Position numbers and translations under genes: made by a program. This document shows, in pieces, positions 1-10,285 of a stretch of 64,000 nucleotides of DNA (its first letter is position 1; each line of letters begins with the position of its first letter). Where the stretch lies: the NCBI GenBank assembly GCA_035636095.1, contig DASPZU010000105.1:9491-73490 (forward strand). The letters run 5' to 3'. Origin of the DNA: Gp7-AA10 sp035636095 (GTDB lineage: Bacteria > Acidobacteriota > Thermoanaerobaculia > Gp7-AA8). The notes beneath the pieces were generated by a model. The model did not search any database. It was not told where the DNA came from and saw only the letters and a program-made list of their open reading frames with translations.

Positions 1-3000
1 GGATCACGGGAGGATTCATCAGATCGACGCCCACCGAACCATCGGCGTTCTGATTCGAGCGGAGCTGGATCGCAATGGAGTCGATGCGCTTCTTCGCCTC
101 CCCCGCCAAATCCGGCGGGAGATAGGGCATAGCGCGTCCGAGAGCGATGGCCACACGCGCGATCTTTTCGCTCTCGTTCGGCGGGACGGCGCTGTAGTTG
201 TATGCCAGCAGCCAACGCGTTCCGCGGACGAACGCTGCCAAATACCGCGGATCACCGGTCAGCTTGTACGCGGTGCTCAATTGGTCGACGCTCGACATGG
301 TCCACGACTCGAGCTTGTCGAACGATTCGGGGAAGCACCCGCCGTTGCAATTCCACGATCCATCGGGCAACTGCTTGCGGAGCGTTTCCTCAACCAGCGG
401 CACCAGATACCGCAGCGCCTCCGTGGCGTCGTGCCAGTACGAAAGCGCCCATCCGGCCAGCATCGACATCGTGTCCGTGCCGTAACCGGGGAGGTAGAGG
501 CGACCGTCGGCGCCCCGCTGTTGGATGATGCGATCGAAGACTGTGCGTGAGGCAGTCTCATTCACTGTCACTCCGCTGACAGCACGCGACGCTTCCAGAC
601 CGATGAGGCCTTGCGCGTGTACGTGGCACTTGAAGCAGAGGTTCTGATCGGGGCTCATCAGAACATTGGCCTGGAAACCGATCCCCTGCTGCAGGTGAGA
701 TCGAATCAGCGGAAACAGTGGATCATCCGCGATATTGATCGTGTTCGTTCGGCTGATCCGCGTATGCGCTTGCACGATCGGCGTTGAGGTCGGCACACGC
801 GTTGGAACGACCGTCAGCGCGGCGCCGGCGAACGGTCCGATGACGATCGACTTCGGCGAAGCAATCAGCGTGACCGGATCGGCTGCAGAAGCGGTGACCG
901 TGTAGGTCCCATTCGCACTTGGCGTGAAAGTTCCAAGGGTCAACAAAGCAATCTTGTTCTTGCCCAGCGAAGAGAGCGACGTGCTTCCCGACGTGCCGCC
1001 GGTCACGCTGTAGTTGATGGTCACGTTCGTCAGCGGAACATTGCCAATGTTCTGCACGACGATGTCCGCACGCACCGGCGTCCCCGCCTCTGCCGATGGA
1101 GGCGTCAGCGCAACCGTGCCGGAGAGTTTCCGAATCGGATCCGGCGTGCTGACGTTGACGGATGTCGAAGCCGTGTTGTTGGTCTCGTCGGTCTCCGGGA
1201 TTGCGTTGGTCGGATCGAAAAAGACGAAGACGCTCTGCATGGCCGGAGGCGCGTTCACGGTCCATGAAAAAGTGACGGTCGCGCTCACGTTGCCATGGTC
1301 CGTGGCCAGCGTCACCGGCAGGAGCGGGGAGATTGCCGTGCCGCCGCCGGCCGGGTTTCCGAGGAAGAACTGGGCGTTGAGCTTACTGGTGTCGACGGCA
1401 CCGGTCACGGCCGCCGTCGCCGTGAACGTGCTGCTGTCACCTTGTCGTGGATTCGGATCGTCGACCAGGAGCCCGAGGGGACCGACCGCGATGTCAGCGC
1501 TGAGCCGCAGCGCGAAATTCGGGCTGCGGTTGTCGCTCTTGTCGCACTCCTGAATCGCGTTGTTGGGGTCTGCGACGGCGTAGAACGTGAACGCGGTTGG
1601 CGGATTGGGATAGGTGTAGCTCAGATCTTGATAGGCACCGGGTGGAAGTGCACCAGTCTGCAATGTAGACAGAAGTGTCGAGGTGTTGTCCCCATTGAGA
1701 CGGTAGAACGCAACGCTCGCCGGAGGCGCTGCTCCCCAACCGCTGTTTCCGACGCGAACGGTGAGTGCCGCGCTGGCTGGATATCCGCTGCCATCGATCC
1801 GTGGATAGGAGAGCGCGAGATTGGGATCGAGGACGATCGTCGACGACGCGAGTTGACGGTTGGCGCGATAGCTCACGCGCGAAAAAGCGTCCTGCACTTC
1901 ACGGGTCGGAACGACCCCCGTCTCGCTGATGTTGACAGCGTGATAGCTCGCTTCGTTGAACACTGCCGGCGCACCGTACCAGCCTCCATCACCCATCACG
2001 CGCACAGAGGCGGTGCCGGGGACGATCACCTCCGCGTGTCCGTCGTTGTCGACGTCGGCGACCACAGGGCTCATCGGATAGTACGGATTGTTCGAAATCG
2101 GCAGCGTGTATTGCAGGATGTTGTCGGAGCGAATGATGAGGAATTGATCGCGGCTGGCGTAGAAGAGGTTGATCGCTCCATCCTGATTGAACGCCGTCGC
2201 CGAGTTGGTGGTGGTCCCGCCGAAGGAGGTGACATCGGTGGCCACCTGGCGGGTCCAGAAGAGCGCGCCATTGGCGGCATTGAACGCGCTGAGATAGCCG
2301 TCGCCGGCCACTGCCACGGCAACCGTGCCGAAGCTAGGGAAAACGGTGGGCGCTCCGCCTAACAACGCACCATTCGGGATGCTGACCGGCCCCCACAGCG
2401 TGGTGCCGTCGTTGTTGAGCATCCAGACTCTTCCTTGAGCGACCAGACAGATCTTTGGATTGACATCGCTCCCGAGCCAGAGCGGCGCGGTGTAGCCGTC
2501 CGGCAGATCGCTGCGCTGCCACAAGATCGTTCCGTCGGCGCGATAGGCCGTGTTTCCCGCGACGACTTCCAACTTCCCGTCATTGTTGAGATCGACGGCG
2601 ATCGGCGCTTCCTGGTCGGGGAAGAATTGCGTAAAGAGATTCGTGCTCGGGTCGGCGGGATCGGGCTGCTTCCATGCCCGGCCGCTTCCACCTGTGCCGA
2701 CCCACTTGATGGTGCCATCAGCCCCGTTGAGCACAGTGCGACCGCAGATCACTTCCGGGTGGCCATCGCCATCCAGGTCCGCGACCGCAGGCGCTCCGGC
2801 ATAGGAGTAGGTGGCGCCTACGGTGTTGATGTAGAAATCCCACTGTGGGTCGCGATCGAGCGGCGGGCTGACCCATTTACGGGAGCCGTCGGCGACATTC
2901 AATGCCACCAGGCGATGCTGATTGTGCTCACCGGTCACCGGATCGACATCGAGGTGCGCGATGATCTCCGCCTTGCCATCCCCATCGAGGTCGGCGATGA

Positions 3001-5806
3001 CGGCGCTGATCTGGCGGCCGGAGGTCGAGAGCTGCACGCTCCATAGCGTCTGTCCCGTGTCACCCCGCTTGAGCATGATCCCGCCGTTGTAGGCGATGAC
3101 CACCGCCGGGACGTCGTTTTCGTCGAGCACACCATCGCCGTTGGTGTCGATGACTCGCGCAACCGGCGACAATGTCACGCTCGGGTTCGCGGTCCATTTC
3201 GTGATACTCGGCTTCCCGCTGCGACCGATGTCGTGCTGACACGATCCGTGATAGAGGTCGATCAGATTGTTGTCTTCGCGGCTCTCGGCCAATGCGTTGC
3301 CACTGTCGAGATACGCCATCAGATGGCCGGGAGCAAACCGCACCGTCCCCTGGATCGGAATCTTGATGGTCTGCTGCTGGACCGGTTGCACCAGGAGTGA
3401 TCCGAGAGGATTGTCGACCTCAGGGTTGTAGGCCAGATCGCCATCGACGTCTTCGAAGATCGTGACGAGATACGGACCTGAGTTGGATGGCCCCTGAATG
3501 TCCATCTGCACGAATCCGCTGACGTTCAGCGTCAGTGGATCGACGACCACCGAGGTCATGTTCGGAGGCGAGGAGTAGAGGGACAGATCGGTGTCCGTTC
3601 CATTGACGGTGTAGAACTTGGTTGCCCGATCATTGGCGTAATTCGGCTCGAAGATGGCGTGCGAAGGATTGACGACTGCGGTCGTAAATCGCTGGCCGGC
3701 GCGCACGGTCCACGATGCCAGGACGACCGTGCTCCCCTGCGCCGGCACGTCAACAGATTTGTCGACGATGACCCGGCCGCCGAGTTGCGGCAGATCGTCG
3801 TAAATGACCACCTCGGCGGCCGTCGCTGCAACCAGACCCGTGTTTCGAACGACAACGCGGGCATTCAACGTCTGGCCGACTGCCGGCAATGTTTTCGGCA
3901 AAACGATGCCCTCGCGTGTGATGACAAGGTCGACGTATTGATCGGTCAGCGTGACAAAGCCGCTGTTGTTGGTCTCATCAATTTCGGGAACCAGATTGTC
4001 GGGATCGGCGACGGCGTACACCACACGCGATGAAGCCGTGGTCGTGAAGGTCGTCTGAACCTGCGCCGACGATTGCCGGTCGATCGACACGGACGAAGAG
4101 GAGATCGGCACTCCTCCGGCACCGGGAACCCCGTCGTAGAAGGCGACCGTCGATTGCACGGGATCGGTGCCGGCGTTCTCGACGATCGCGGAGACGAGCA
4201 CGGAATCGCCGGTGTTAGGCCGGGCGGGAGTGGCGATCACACTCCCCGGTCGAATGCGCAGATCGACGTTCGATAGATTCGTGACGCTGATCGTCCTGGT
4301 CGCCTGATTGTTGGTCTCGTTTGACTCGGAGATGAGATTGTCAGGGTCGGCAACCACTCGAATCAGGTGAGCTCCGCCGGCGAGTGAAACAGGGATCTGA
4401 ACCGTTTGCGTCAGCGCCGCGGCAATCGGACCGGTTGTTCCTTTCTGCAGCAGAACCTCCGGCGCGGAGCCGTACGCGTCGTACACGGCATACCCGGCGG
4501 CAGCGACATCGCCGCCACCATTGTTGTGAATGGTGATCGTGAGCTGCCCCGGCTGAATGGGCTGCAAGTGGGTTGGCACGGTCGTGATATCCGCAGGAAA
4601 AACCTGCAGGTCGGGCTTTCCCGTGACCGTAAGCGAAGCCGTCGCTTCGTTGTCGTCTTCGCGCACTTCGTCAATTTCATTTTTCGCATCCGCAACAGCG
4701 ACCAGGGTGTGCGTGCCCTGGAGCGCGGTGGGCGTAAACGTGATCGTGTGCGTCTCAGAGCCGCCAACCGGTACGCTGTTGACGACTTGCGATGCAATGG
4801 GCGTCGCTCGGGCATCCGATGCGTAAATCGACAGCGTGCTGAAGGAAGGGCCGACGGTCCCGGTATTTCGCACGATCACCGTCGCGGTCACCGACGTTCC
4901 ATCGGCAACTGTCGATGGATTCAGTGTGAAGTCGCCTGCGCGGATCACGAGGTTCGGCTTGTCGACCGCAAATGCCTCGAGCACACGCGCGGTCAAGTAC
5001 GGATCCTCGGACCAAGAGCCGTCCGCTGCCTGTTTTCCTCGCAGGTACGTCAACGTGGCGGACGAAAACGAGTTGATCACATACCCGGAAAGAGCCAGCG
5101 CACGAAGCGCGAGAGCCGTCTGCAGAACATCGGCGCCAATGCTGCCGTCGGCGTGAACGAGTCTTACCACATACGTTTGCGCCGCAGCGATGGTGGCGAC
5201 CGGCGGGAGCTGTCTTCGAAGCGCGGAGAGGCCGATGAGGACCTCGCTCGTGAGTACAGGATTGCTGTCGAATCCCTGATCGATTCCCCATCCGCCATCG
5301 ACGTTTTGCCGCGACACGACTGTTGAGAGAAGGCCGCTGATGTTGGTCGAGTAGAGTGCTTCGCTGGTGGCGAATGCCTGCAGCGCCAGGGCGGAATCGT
5401 ATGTGTCGCCGCTGTGATTCGTGAATCCGCCGAAATCAGGCCCGATTGCGGAGCGCTGCGCCGCCAGTTTGTTGAGAGCGGCGCTGCTGTCCGATTTGCC
5501 CGCTGCCAGCGCGAGCGCCTGTTCAGCCAGGAGTTGATTGGCATCGAGCGGCTGCGTCGCCAACCATGCATATCCGGACGACAGCGCACTGGAAATCGAA
5601 TGGAGGGTCTGCATCGCCAGCAGTGCGCGCGCGGTATCGCGCGGAACCAGATCGGGCAAAGCGCCCCAGGAGCCGTTGGCGTTTTGATGACCGTTCAGCC
5701 ATGCGATCCCGCGATCCGTATTCGAGTCGGCGTTTGTGAGACAAGGAATGAGCGCGAAGACGAAAAAAAAAGTCGTCAGGCGCCGGATGGCCATTCCGTG
5801 TTTCAT
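1..5806 (-). CDS. Giant secreted multidomain protein (alpha-toroid, CARDB, FG-GAP), partial
   Basis: One open frame runs from the ATG at 5806 off the left edge, giving at least 1935 residues. A signal peptide (MKHGMAIRRLTTFFFVFALI) is followed by prenyltransferase/squalene-cyclase-like helical repeats (about residues 25-280, with motifs such as DGGWGID and DGSWSED). Several CARDB-type Ig modules follow (about 285-800, recurring ETNN/EDNN endings after VADPDN). Then comes an FG-GAP/VCBS-like propeller (about 870-1290, repeated DLDGDG and DVDNDGHAEV calcium-type motifs), more CARDB modules, and a second helical-repeat domain that continues past the window. C1724-F-K-C-H1728 is a c-type haem motif just before that last domain. 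It is probably extracellular or periplasmic. The substrate is unknown, and I do not recognise a named family for the whole chain. The frame was checked at both ends and no break was noticed. Confidence 0.8.
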   Translation of the reverse strand, partial: MKHGMAIRRLTTFFFVFALIPCLTNADSNTDRGIAWLNGHQNANGSWGALPDLVPRDTARALLAMQTLHSISSALSSGYAWLATQPLDANQLLAEQALALAAGKSDSSAALNKLAAQRSAIGPDFGGFTNHSGDTYDSALALQAFATSEALYSTNISGLLSTVVSRQNVDGGWGIDQGFDSNPVLTSEVLIGLSALRRQLPPVATIAAAQTYVVRLVHADGSIGADVLQTALALRALALSGYVINSFSSATLTYLRGKQAADGSWSEDPYLTARVLEAFAVDKPNLVIRAGDFTLNPSTVADGTSVTATVIVRNTGTVGPSFSTLSIYASDARATPIASQVVNSVPVGGSETHTITFTPTALQGTHTLVAVADAKNEIDEVREDDNEATASLTVTGKPDLQVFPADITTVPTHLQPIQPGQLTITIHNNGGGDVAAAGYAVYDAYGSAPEVLLQKGTTGPIAAALTQTVQIPVSLAGGAHLIRVVADPDNLISESNETNNQATRTISVTNLSNVDLRIRPGSVIATPARPNTGDSVLVSAIVENAGTDPVQSTVAFYDGVPGAGGVPISSSSVSIDRQSSAQVQTTFTTTASSRVVYAVADPDNLVPEIDETNNSGFVTLTDQYVDLVITREGIVLPKTLPAVGQTLNARVVVRNTGLVAATAAEVVIYDDLPQLGGRVIVDKSVDVPAQGSTVVLASWTVRAGQRFTTAVVNPSHAIFEPNYANDRATKFYTVNGTDTDLSLYSSPPNMTSVVVDPLTLNVSGFVQMDIQGPSNSGPYLVTIFEDVDGDLAYNPEVDNPLGSLLVQPVQQQTIKIPIQGTVRFAPGHLMAYLDSGNALAESREDNNLIDLYHGSCQHDIGRSGKPSITKWTANPSVTLSPVARVIDTNGDGVLDENDVPAVVIAYNGGIMLKRGDTGQTLWSVQLSTSGRQISAVIADLDGDGKAEIIAHLDVDPVTGEHNQHRLVALNVADGSRKWVSPPLDRDPQWDFYINTVGATYSYAGAPAVADLDGDGHPEVICGRTVLNGADGTIKWVGTGGSGRAWKQPDPADPSTNLFTQFFPDQEAPIAVDLNNDGKLEVVAGNTAYRADGTILWQRSDLPDGYTAPLWLGSDVNPKICLVAQGRVWMLNNDGTTLWGPVSIPNGALLGGAPTVFPSFGTVAVAVAGDGYLSAFNAANGALFWTRQVATDVTSFGGTTTNSATAFNQDGAINLFYASRDQFLIIRSDNILQYTLPISNNPYYPMSPVVADVDNDGHAEVIVPGTASVRVMGDGGWYGAPAVFNEASYHAVNISETGVVPTREVQDAFSRVSYRANRQLASSTIVLDPNLALSYPRIDGSGYPASAALTVRVGNSGWGAAPPASVAFYRLNGDNTSTLLSTLQTGALPPGAYQDLSYTYPNPPTAFTFYAVADPNNAIQECDKSDNRSPNFALRLSADIAVGPLGLLVDDPNPRQGDSSTFTATAAVTGAVDTSKLNAQFFLGNPAGGGTAISPLLPVTLATDHGNVSATVTFSWTVNAPPAMQSVFVFFDPTNAIPETDETNNTASTSVNVSTPDPIRKLSGTVALTPPSAEAGTPVRADIVVQNIGNVPLTNVTINYSVTGGTSGSTSLSSLGKNKIALLTLGTFTPSANGTYTVTASAADPVTLIASPKSIVIGPFAGAALTVVPTRVPTSTPIVQAHTRISRTNTINIADDPLFPLIRSHLQQGIGFQANVLMSPDQNLCFKCHVHAQGLIGLEASRAVSGVTVNETASRTVFDRIIQQRGADGRLYLPGYGTDTMSMLAGWALSYWHDATEALRYLVPLVEETLRKQLPDGSWNCNGGCFPESFDKLESWTMSSVDQLSTAYKLTGDPRYLAAFVRGTRWLLAYNYSAVPPNESEKIARVAIALGRAMPYLPPDLAGEAKKRIDSIAIQLRSNQNADGSVGVDLMNPPVI

Positions 5807-5871
5807 GGAACCTTGCTGAAGCTCAGGTTGGAACGAGTTTCAGGAGTCTATGCCAGTCAAGGAGCGAACGC

Positions 5872-5929
5872 GAGACCCCTCTCCCTCTGGGAGAGGGTGG
5901 TCCCGCGGAGCGGGACCGGGTGAGGGGTC
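5872..5929. repeat. Palindromic repeat, family A
   Basis: A compound GC-rich palindrome: a CTCTCCC/GGGAGAG stem, then a GGTCCCGC/GCGGGACC stem, bounded by ACCCCTC and GAGGGGT. It lies between the start of the giant gene and the end of the GH2 gene. Related copies recur throughout the window. Confidence 0.85.
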
Positions 5930-5960
5930 ATCGCCGGCGAAGTTTTAGCTGAAGTAGCCC

Positions 5961-6028
5961 GAGCCCCTCATTCGGCCTTCGGCCACCTTCTCCCCGCACG
6001 GCGGGGAGAAGGGTCTCGAGACCCTCAC
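5961..6028. repeat. Palindromic repeat, family A (second copy)
   Basis: It contains GGCCTTCGGCC and TTCTCCCCGC/GCGGGGAGAA stems and starts with CCCCTCA. Its right end touches the last codons of the GH2 gene. The hairpin could also serve as the GH2 transcription terminator. Confidence 0.8.
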
Positions 6029-8382
6029 CGCCGGCGAACCATAATGGCGCTGATCGACGGTTGCCCGGCGATTGTGATTCCCTTCCCGTTCGCGGCCTTG
6101 ACGATCAACGATCGCCGCACTGCGTAGCCGCCTTCCGTATACCCCAGAGTGACTTCGTAGGTGCCGTCGGGCACATCAAACTGGTAGCGCTCCATTCCCT
6201 CTCGCGATGCCTGGTACAGCGCATCATCGTCGGTTCCGAGAATGGCGTGATGCGTCAGCCTGGCCTCTCCGCCCACGTATCCCCAACTCCCGGGCTGATA
6301 CGCGCGATCGGCTTGCCAGTAAACGTGAGAGCGATCGATGTAGTCGTATGTACCTCCGGCGTTCACAGCGAAAAATGTTCGATCTTCGAAGTTGATCGTC
6401 GTCGAGTCTTCGAGTGCCGCGGCACGCGCGACCATCCGGTTCTCCCCTGCGCTCAGTTCGACCTGCCATCGCGCGGTGCGGTTCTGCACCACTTGTGATC
6501 CCGCGGAGCGGCCATTGACGAACAGCTCCACCTGCGGCTGGTTGGTATAGACCCACACCGGTTGATGACGCTCGCCCGCGCGCTCGCGCCACTCGCGCGC
6601 GATGGTCAGCACCGGCTTCGTGAGCAGCGCAGCCTGATAGTAGAAGGACGAATCTTTCGGCGTTCGATCGTAAAAGAAAAGTCCCTTGTTGTTGATCCCA
6701 TATTTCGAGTCCTGGCGGCTGGCAGATCCGAAATCGAATTGATTCCACACCGCCGAGCCGAGAACGAACCGCCGGCTCTCGATCTGAGGGAACGAGGCGA
6801 GATGGAACTCCTGTCCGTACTCCGAGCTGAAGTCGAATCGCTTCGGATTGAGTGCGTGAACGCGCTCGTCGGTGCCGGCACCGTACTCGCTGATCATCAG
6901 AGGGCGGGAAGGCCGCTGAAGATGCATGCGATCGAGAAACTCTCCGAGGTCCTCGAACTTGCCGTAGTACCAGCCGAAGTAGAGATTCATGCCGAGGATG
7001 TCGGGAATGTCGCCGACGCCTTTGTCGTCGAGGAGCTCGCCCTGCGAAAGTGCCATCACCGTCCGCCGCGTGGAGTCTTCGGCGTGCGCGCGTTTATCCA
7101 GCCTTCGCGCCAGCTCGGAGAGGATTTCGTAGTAACGATCCGGGAGAGGATTCGGTTTGCGCAGCATGACCTCGTTCATGTATCCCCAAAAGAAGATCGA
7201 GGGATGGTTGTAATGCTGCCGGATCATCTCCACCAGCATCCGCTCGCTGTTTTCCGCGAAGGCTGAAGATATGTTGATTAAATTGACGACCGGAATCTCT
7301 TCCCAGATGACCAGGCCGGCGCGGTCGGCTTCGTCCAGCACTGCCGGATCCTGCGGGTAATGCGCGAGCCGCAGAAAGTTGAAGCCGGTCTCCTTGATCA
7401 AACGGACGTCGCGGCGATGCAGGTCGTCCGACAAGGCATTGCCAAGGCCGGCGTAATCCTGATGCCGGTTGGTGCCGACAAGCTTGAGCGGCTGTCCATT
7501 CAGCGTTAGGCCATGCTGTGGATCGATGGTGTATGAGCGGAAACCGAGCGGATTTTCGACCGCATCCACCAACGTATCGCCTTCATACACTTCGGTCCGC
7601 ACGCGATAGAGGTACGGCGTCGATGGCGACCAGAGATGTGGATCCGCGACTGCAGTCGTGGCGCTGAAAGACGCGCCGATTGAATTCGTCCGCGCGACCA
7701 GGTTCCGGTCGGCATCGAGAACGCGATTGACGACACGTAGATGCGCGGCTCGGCCACTCTGATTCACCACCGTGCCCTTGATGTGCACGGTGCCATCCGG
7801 GTTCGCGGCGATGAATATACCCGGCGATGCGTGATCCATCACGTCGATATGAACCTGAGAAGTGGCCAGCAGCCATACATCGCGATAGATCCCGCCATAG
7901 AAGGTGAAGTCGGCATTCAGAGGCGGGATGTCAGGATTGGGCGAGTTGTCGACGCGCACCGCCACGATGTTAGGCCGGGCGTATTGAACCGAATCGGTGA
8001 TCTCGAAGATGAAGGCGGTGTAGCCGCCGACGTGTTGTCCGGCGTGCCTGCCGTTGACGAAGACGTCGGCGACCTGATTGGCCCCTTCGAAGTAGAGGAA
8101 GAGGCGCTTCCCGCGAAGATCGGGGTTGATCACGAGCGACTTGCGGTACCAGCCGATCCCGCGGCGATAGGGAGTCGTTTTGTCGAAGGCATCGTTGGCA
8201 TTCCATGTGTGTGGCAGGTGGATGCGCTGCCAGCCGCTGTCGTCGAAGTCGGCGGCCGCGGCATCCTCGATGGTTCCGGACGCATAACGCCACTGATCGT
8301 TGATGGTGGTTCGGATTCGCGGCGCTTCTGCGCTCGCGAGGGCCGCCGCCATGCCGATCGCGGCAAGAAGGTGCGTCACCAA
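6025..8382 (-). CDS. Glycoside hydrolase family 2 (beta-galactosidase/beta-glucuronidase type)
   Basis: The 785-residue protein has a probable signal peptide (residues 1-20, ending ALASAEA). It has the GH2 order: jelly-roll sugar-binding domain (about 25-180), Ig-like sandwich, TIM barrel from about 300, and a C-terminal Ig/DUF4982-like part. The GH2 signature is visible as NRHQDY...FLRLAHYPQDP. The acid/base glutamate lies in GYMNEV and the nucleophile glutamate in ISEYGAG. The enzyme should release terminal beta-linked galactose, glucuronate or a related sugar outside the cytoplasm, but specificity cannot be read from sequence. The first codon is TTG, with GTG at 8379 as an alternative; no clear Shine-Dalgarno is seen. 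It is divergent from the lactate permease gene with only about 40 bp between them. Confidence 0.88.
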   Translation of the reverse strand: MVTHLLAAIGMAAALASAEAPRIRTTINDQWRYASGTIEDAAAADFDDSGWQRIHLPHTWNANDAFDKTTPYRRGIGWYRKSLVINPDLRGKRLFLYFEGANQVADVFVNGRHAGQHVGGYTAFIFEITDSVQYARPNIVAVRVDNSPNPDIPPLNADFTFYGGIYRDVWLLATSQVHIDVMDHASPGIFIAANPDGTVHIKGTVVNQSGRAAHLRVVNRVLDADRNLVARTNSIGASFSATTAVADPHLWSPSTPYLYRVRTEVYEGDTLVDAVENPLGFRSYTIDPQHGLTLNGQPLKLVGTNRHQDYAGLGNALSDDLHRRDVRLIKETGFNFLRLAHYPQDPAVLDEADRAGLVIWEEIPVVNLINISSAFAENSERMLVEMIRQHYNHPSIFFWGYMNEVMLRKPNPLPDRYYEILSELARRLDKRAHAEDSTRRTVMALSQGELLDDKGVGDIPDILGMNLYFGWYYGKFEDLGEFLDRMHLQRPSRPLMISEYGAGTDERVHALNPKRFDFSSEYGQEFHLASFPQIESRRFVLGSAVWNQFDFGSASRQDSKYGINNKGLFFYDRTPKDSSFYYQAALLTKPVLTIAREWRERAGERHQPVWVYTNQPQVELFVNGRSAGSQVVQNRTARWQVELSAGENRMVARAAALEDSTTINFEDRTFFAVNAGGTYDYIDRSHVYWQADRAYQPGSWGYVGGEARLTHHAILGTDDDALYQASREGMERYQFDVPDGTYEVTLGYTEGGYAVRRSLIVKAANGKGITIAGQPSISAIMVRRR

Positions 8383-8425
8383 CTGTGCACCGTAGTCGAG
8401 CTATAGTATTTCAGTCCTCAAAATC

Positions 8426-10225
8426 TTGGCGGACATGTACCACCAGAACTACAACCCATTCGGGAACGTGCTCCTGTCTACGCTTGTGGCAGCCATTCCA
8501 ATTCTCGTTCTGCTGTACTTCATCGCTCTCCATCCCCATCGCGACCGCCAGGGGATCAAGCACCTCGGGATCTCCGCCCCTTTCGCCGCGTTCTACGCCG
8601 TCATCGCGGCGTTCCTGGTCGCCGGCCTCGCCTTCGGGATGCCTCTTCCCGCCGAGGCCTCGGCATTCGTCCTGGGATTGCTGTCGGGATTTCTCGGCAT
8701 CATCTGGATCGTCCTGGCGGCGATGCTTCTCTACACCATGACCGTCATCACCGGAAAATTCGAGATCGTCAAAGAATCGATCGTCCACATCTCCTTTGAT
8801 CGCCGCCTGCAGGTGTTGCTGATCGCCTTCTCGTTCGGCGCCATCATCGAAGGGACCTCCGGCTTCGGAACGCCGGTGGCAATCGCAGGCGCGGTCATGG
8901 TCGGTCTGGGCTACTCGCCGTTTCAATCCGCGGTACTCAACCTGCTCGCTAACACCGCACCGGTCGCGTGGGGCGCAATCGGCACGCCGATCGTCACGCT
9001 GGCGACAGTGAGCGGCCTCGATCAGTTGACGCTGTCGGCGATGGCGGGCCATCAACTTCCGTGGATCTCGATCCTCGTGCCGTTCTGGCTCGTGGTCACG
9101 TTCGTAAAGATGGAGGGCGGGACGTGGAAGGAAGCGTTCGAGGTGTGGCCGGGCGCGCTGGTCTCCGGCGGCACATTCGCGCTGATGCAGTACTTCGCCT
9201 CCGGAACGAGCGCGTTCCATCTGGTGACCGACGTCGTCGCGGGCGTGTTCTCCGTCATCTGCACGGCTCTGTTTCTCCGTTACGTGTGGCATCCGAAGTC
9301 GCGATTTCTGCTGGCCACGGAACGCGGCACTTCTGCGGCTGCGACTGAGAGACCGGCCGAGTGGACGTACCGCTACACCGCCGGACAGACCGTCGGCGCA
9401 TGGATGCCGTGGGCCATCCTCATTCTCTGCTGCGCGCTGTGGGGCAGCCCGCCCTTCAAAGCGAGGCTCAACAACCTGTTCCAGAATGAGAAGTTCGAGA
9501 CCACGCTCTTCGGTTCGAAATTCTCGGGCACGCTCTCGCTTCCGGTGTGGAGCATGCCGGCACTCGATAACAAAGTGCAGCGGATGCCGCCGGTGGCCAA
9601 GCCCGGGGCGAAGCCGGAGGCGGCGAAGTTCACCATCAACTATTTGTCAGCGGCGGGAACTGGCGTCTTCGTTGCTGCCCTGATTGCGGGCCTGGTGCTG
9701 CGACTCAGTGCCGCGCAATGGAAGGAAGCGACGATCCGCACAGCGCGACGCATGAAAATTCCGGTGCTGGTCATTGGCCAGGTTCTCGGTCTCGGTTTTC
9801 TGACACGCTACTCGGGCACGGATGCGGTACTCGGTCTGGCCTTCACATCAGCGGGAGTGATGTACCCGTTCTTCGCGGCGTACCTGGGGTGGCTGGGAGT
9901 GTTCCTCACCGGCTCCGACACCGCCTCGAACGCGCTGTTCGGAAGTCTGCAGCGGATCACCGCGCAGCAGCTCAAGCTGAACGAGATCCTCATCACGGCA
10001 ACAAACTCCACCGGCGGCGTCATGGGAAAGATGATCGACGCGCAGTCGATCATGGTCGCCTGCGCCGCGTGCTATGACGATCCGCACCAGCGCGCGCACG
10101 CGCTCGGACCCATCTTCAGGAAGGTGTGGTGGCACTCGGTGGCCGGCGCAGCGGTGATCGGGTTGATCGCGCTTCTGCAGGCTTACGTGTTTCCGGGATC
10201 GATCCCGATTCCACCGGGGAAGTAG
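8426..10225 (+). CDS. lldP: L-lactate permease (LctP family)
   Basis: The 599-residue integral membrane protein has many hydrophobic segments and the family-typical stretches EGTSGFGTPVAIAG, NTAPVAWGAIGTP and, near the end, FLTGSDTASNALFG. It should import L-lactate (or glycolate) with protons across the inner membrane. The start is either TTG 8426 or ATG 8435, three codons later. A TATAGT hexamer at 8402-8407 is a possible -10 box, but no good -35 was found. It ends only 21 bp before the -35 box of the branched-chain amino-acid operon. No lactate dehydrogenase is adjacent. Confidence 0.9.
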   Translation: MADMYHQNYNPFGNVLLSTLVAAIPILVLLYFIALHPHRDRQGIKHLGISAPFAAFYAVIAAFLVAGLAFGMPLPAEASAFVLGLLSGFLGIIWIVLAAMLLYTMTVITGKFEIVKESIVHISFDRRLQVLLIAFSFGAIIEGTSGFGTPVAIAGAVMVGLGYSPFQSAVLNLLANTAPVAWGAIGTPIVTLATVSGLDQLTLSAMAGHQLPWISILVPFWLVVTFVKMEGGTWKEAFEVWPGALVSGGTFALMQYFASGTSAFHLVTDVVAGVFSVICTALFLRYVWHPKSRFLLATERGTSAAATERPAEWTYRYTAGQTVGAWMPWAILILCCALWGSPPFKARLNNLFQNEKFETTLFGSKFSGTLSLPVWSMPALDNKVQRMPPVAKPGAKPEAAKFTINYLSAAGTGVFVAALIAGLVLRLSAAQWKEATIRTARRMKIPVLVIGQVLGLGFLTRYSGTDAVLGLAFTSAGVMYPFFAAYLGWLGVFLTGSDTASNALFGSLQRITAQQLKLNEILITATNSTGGVMGKMIDAQSIMVACAACYDDPHQRAHALGPIFRKVWWHSVAGAAVIGLIALLQAYVFPGSIPIPPGK

Positions 10226-10246
10226 ACGCCTATAAACATTTTTGAT

Positions 10247-10275
10247 TTGACGAAACCACCGGCAATTGCTAAAAC
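10247..10275 (+). promoter_or_regulatory. Sigma70-type promoter of the ilv-leu operon
   Basis: TTGACG (10247-10252) is separated by 17 bp from TAAAAC (10270-10275). The predicted start of transcription is near 10282, only a few bases before the leader-peptide ATG at 10286, so the leader mRNA would be almost leaderless. Confidence 0.65.
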
Positions 10276-10285
10276 CGCGCAACTC

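Noticed and set aside
1295..2362. Plus-strand 355-residue ORF
   Set aside because: It is a shadow of the giant minus-strand gene: arginine-rich, no recognisable motif, no ribosome site.
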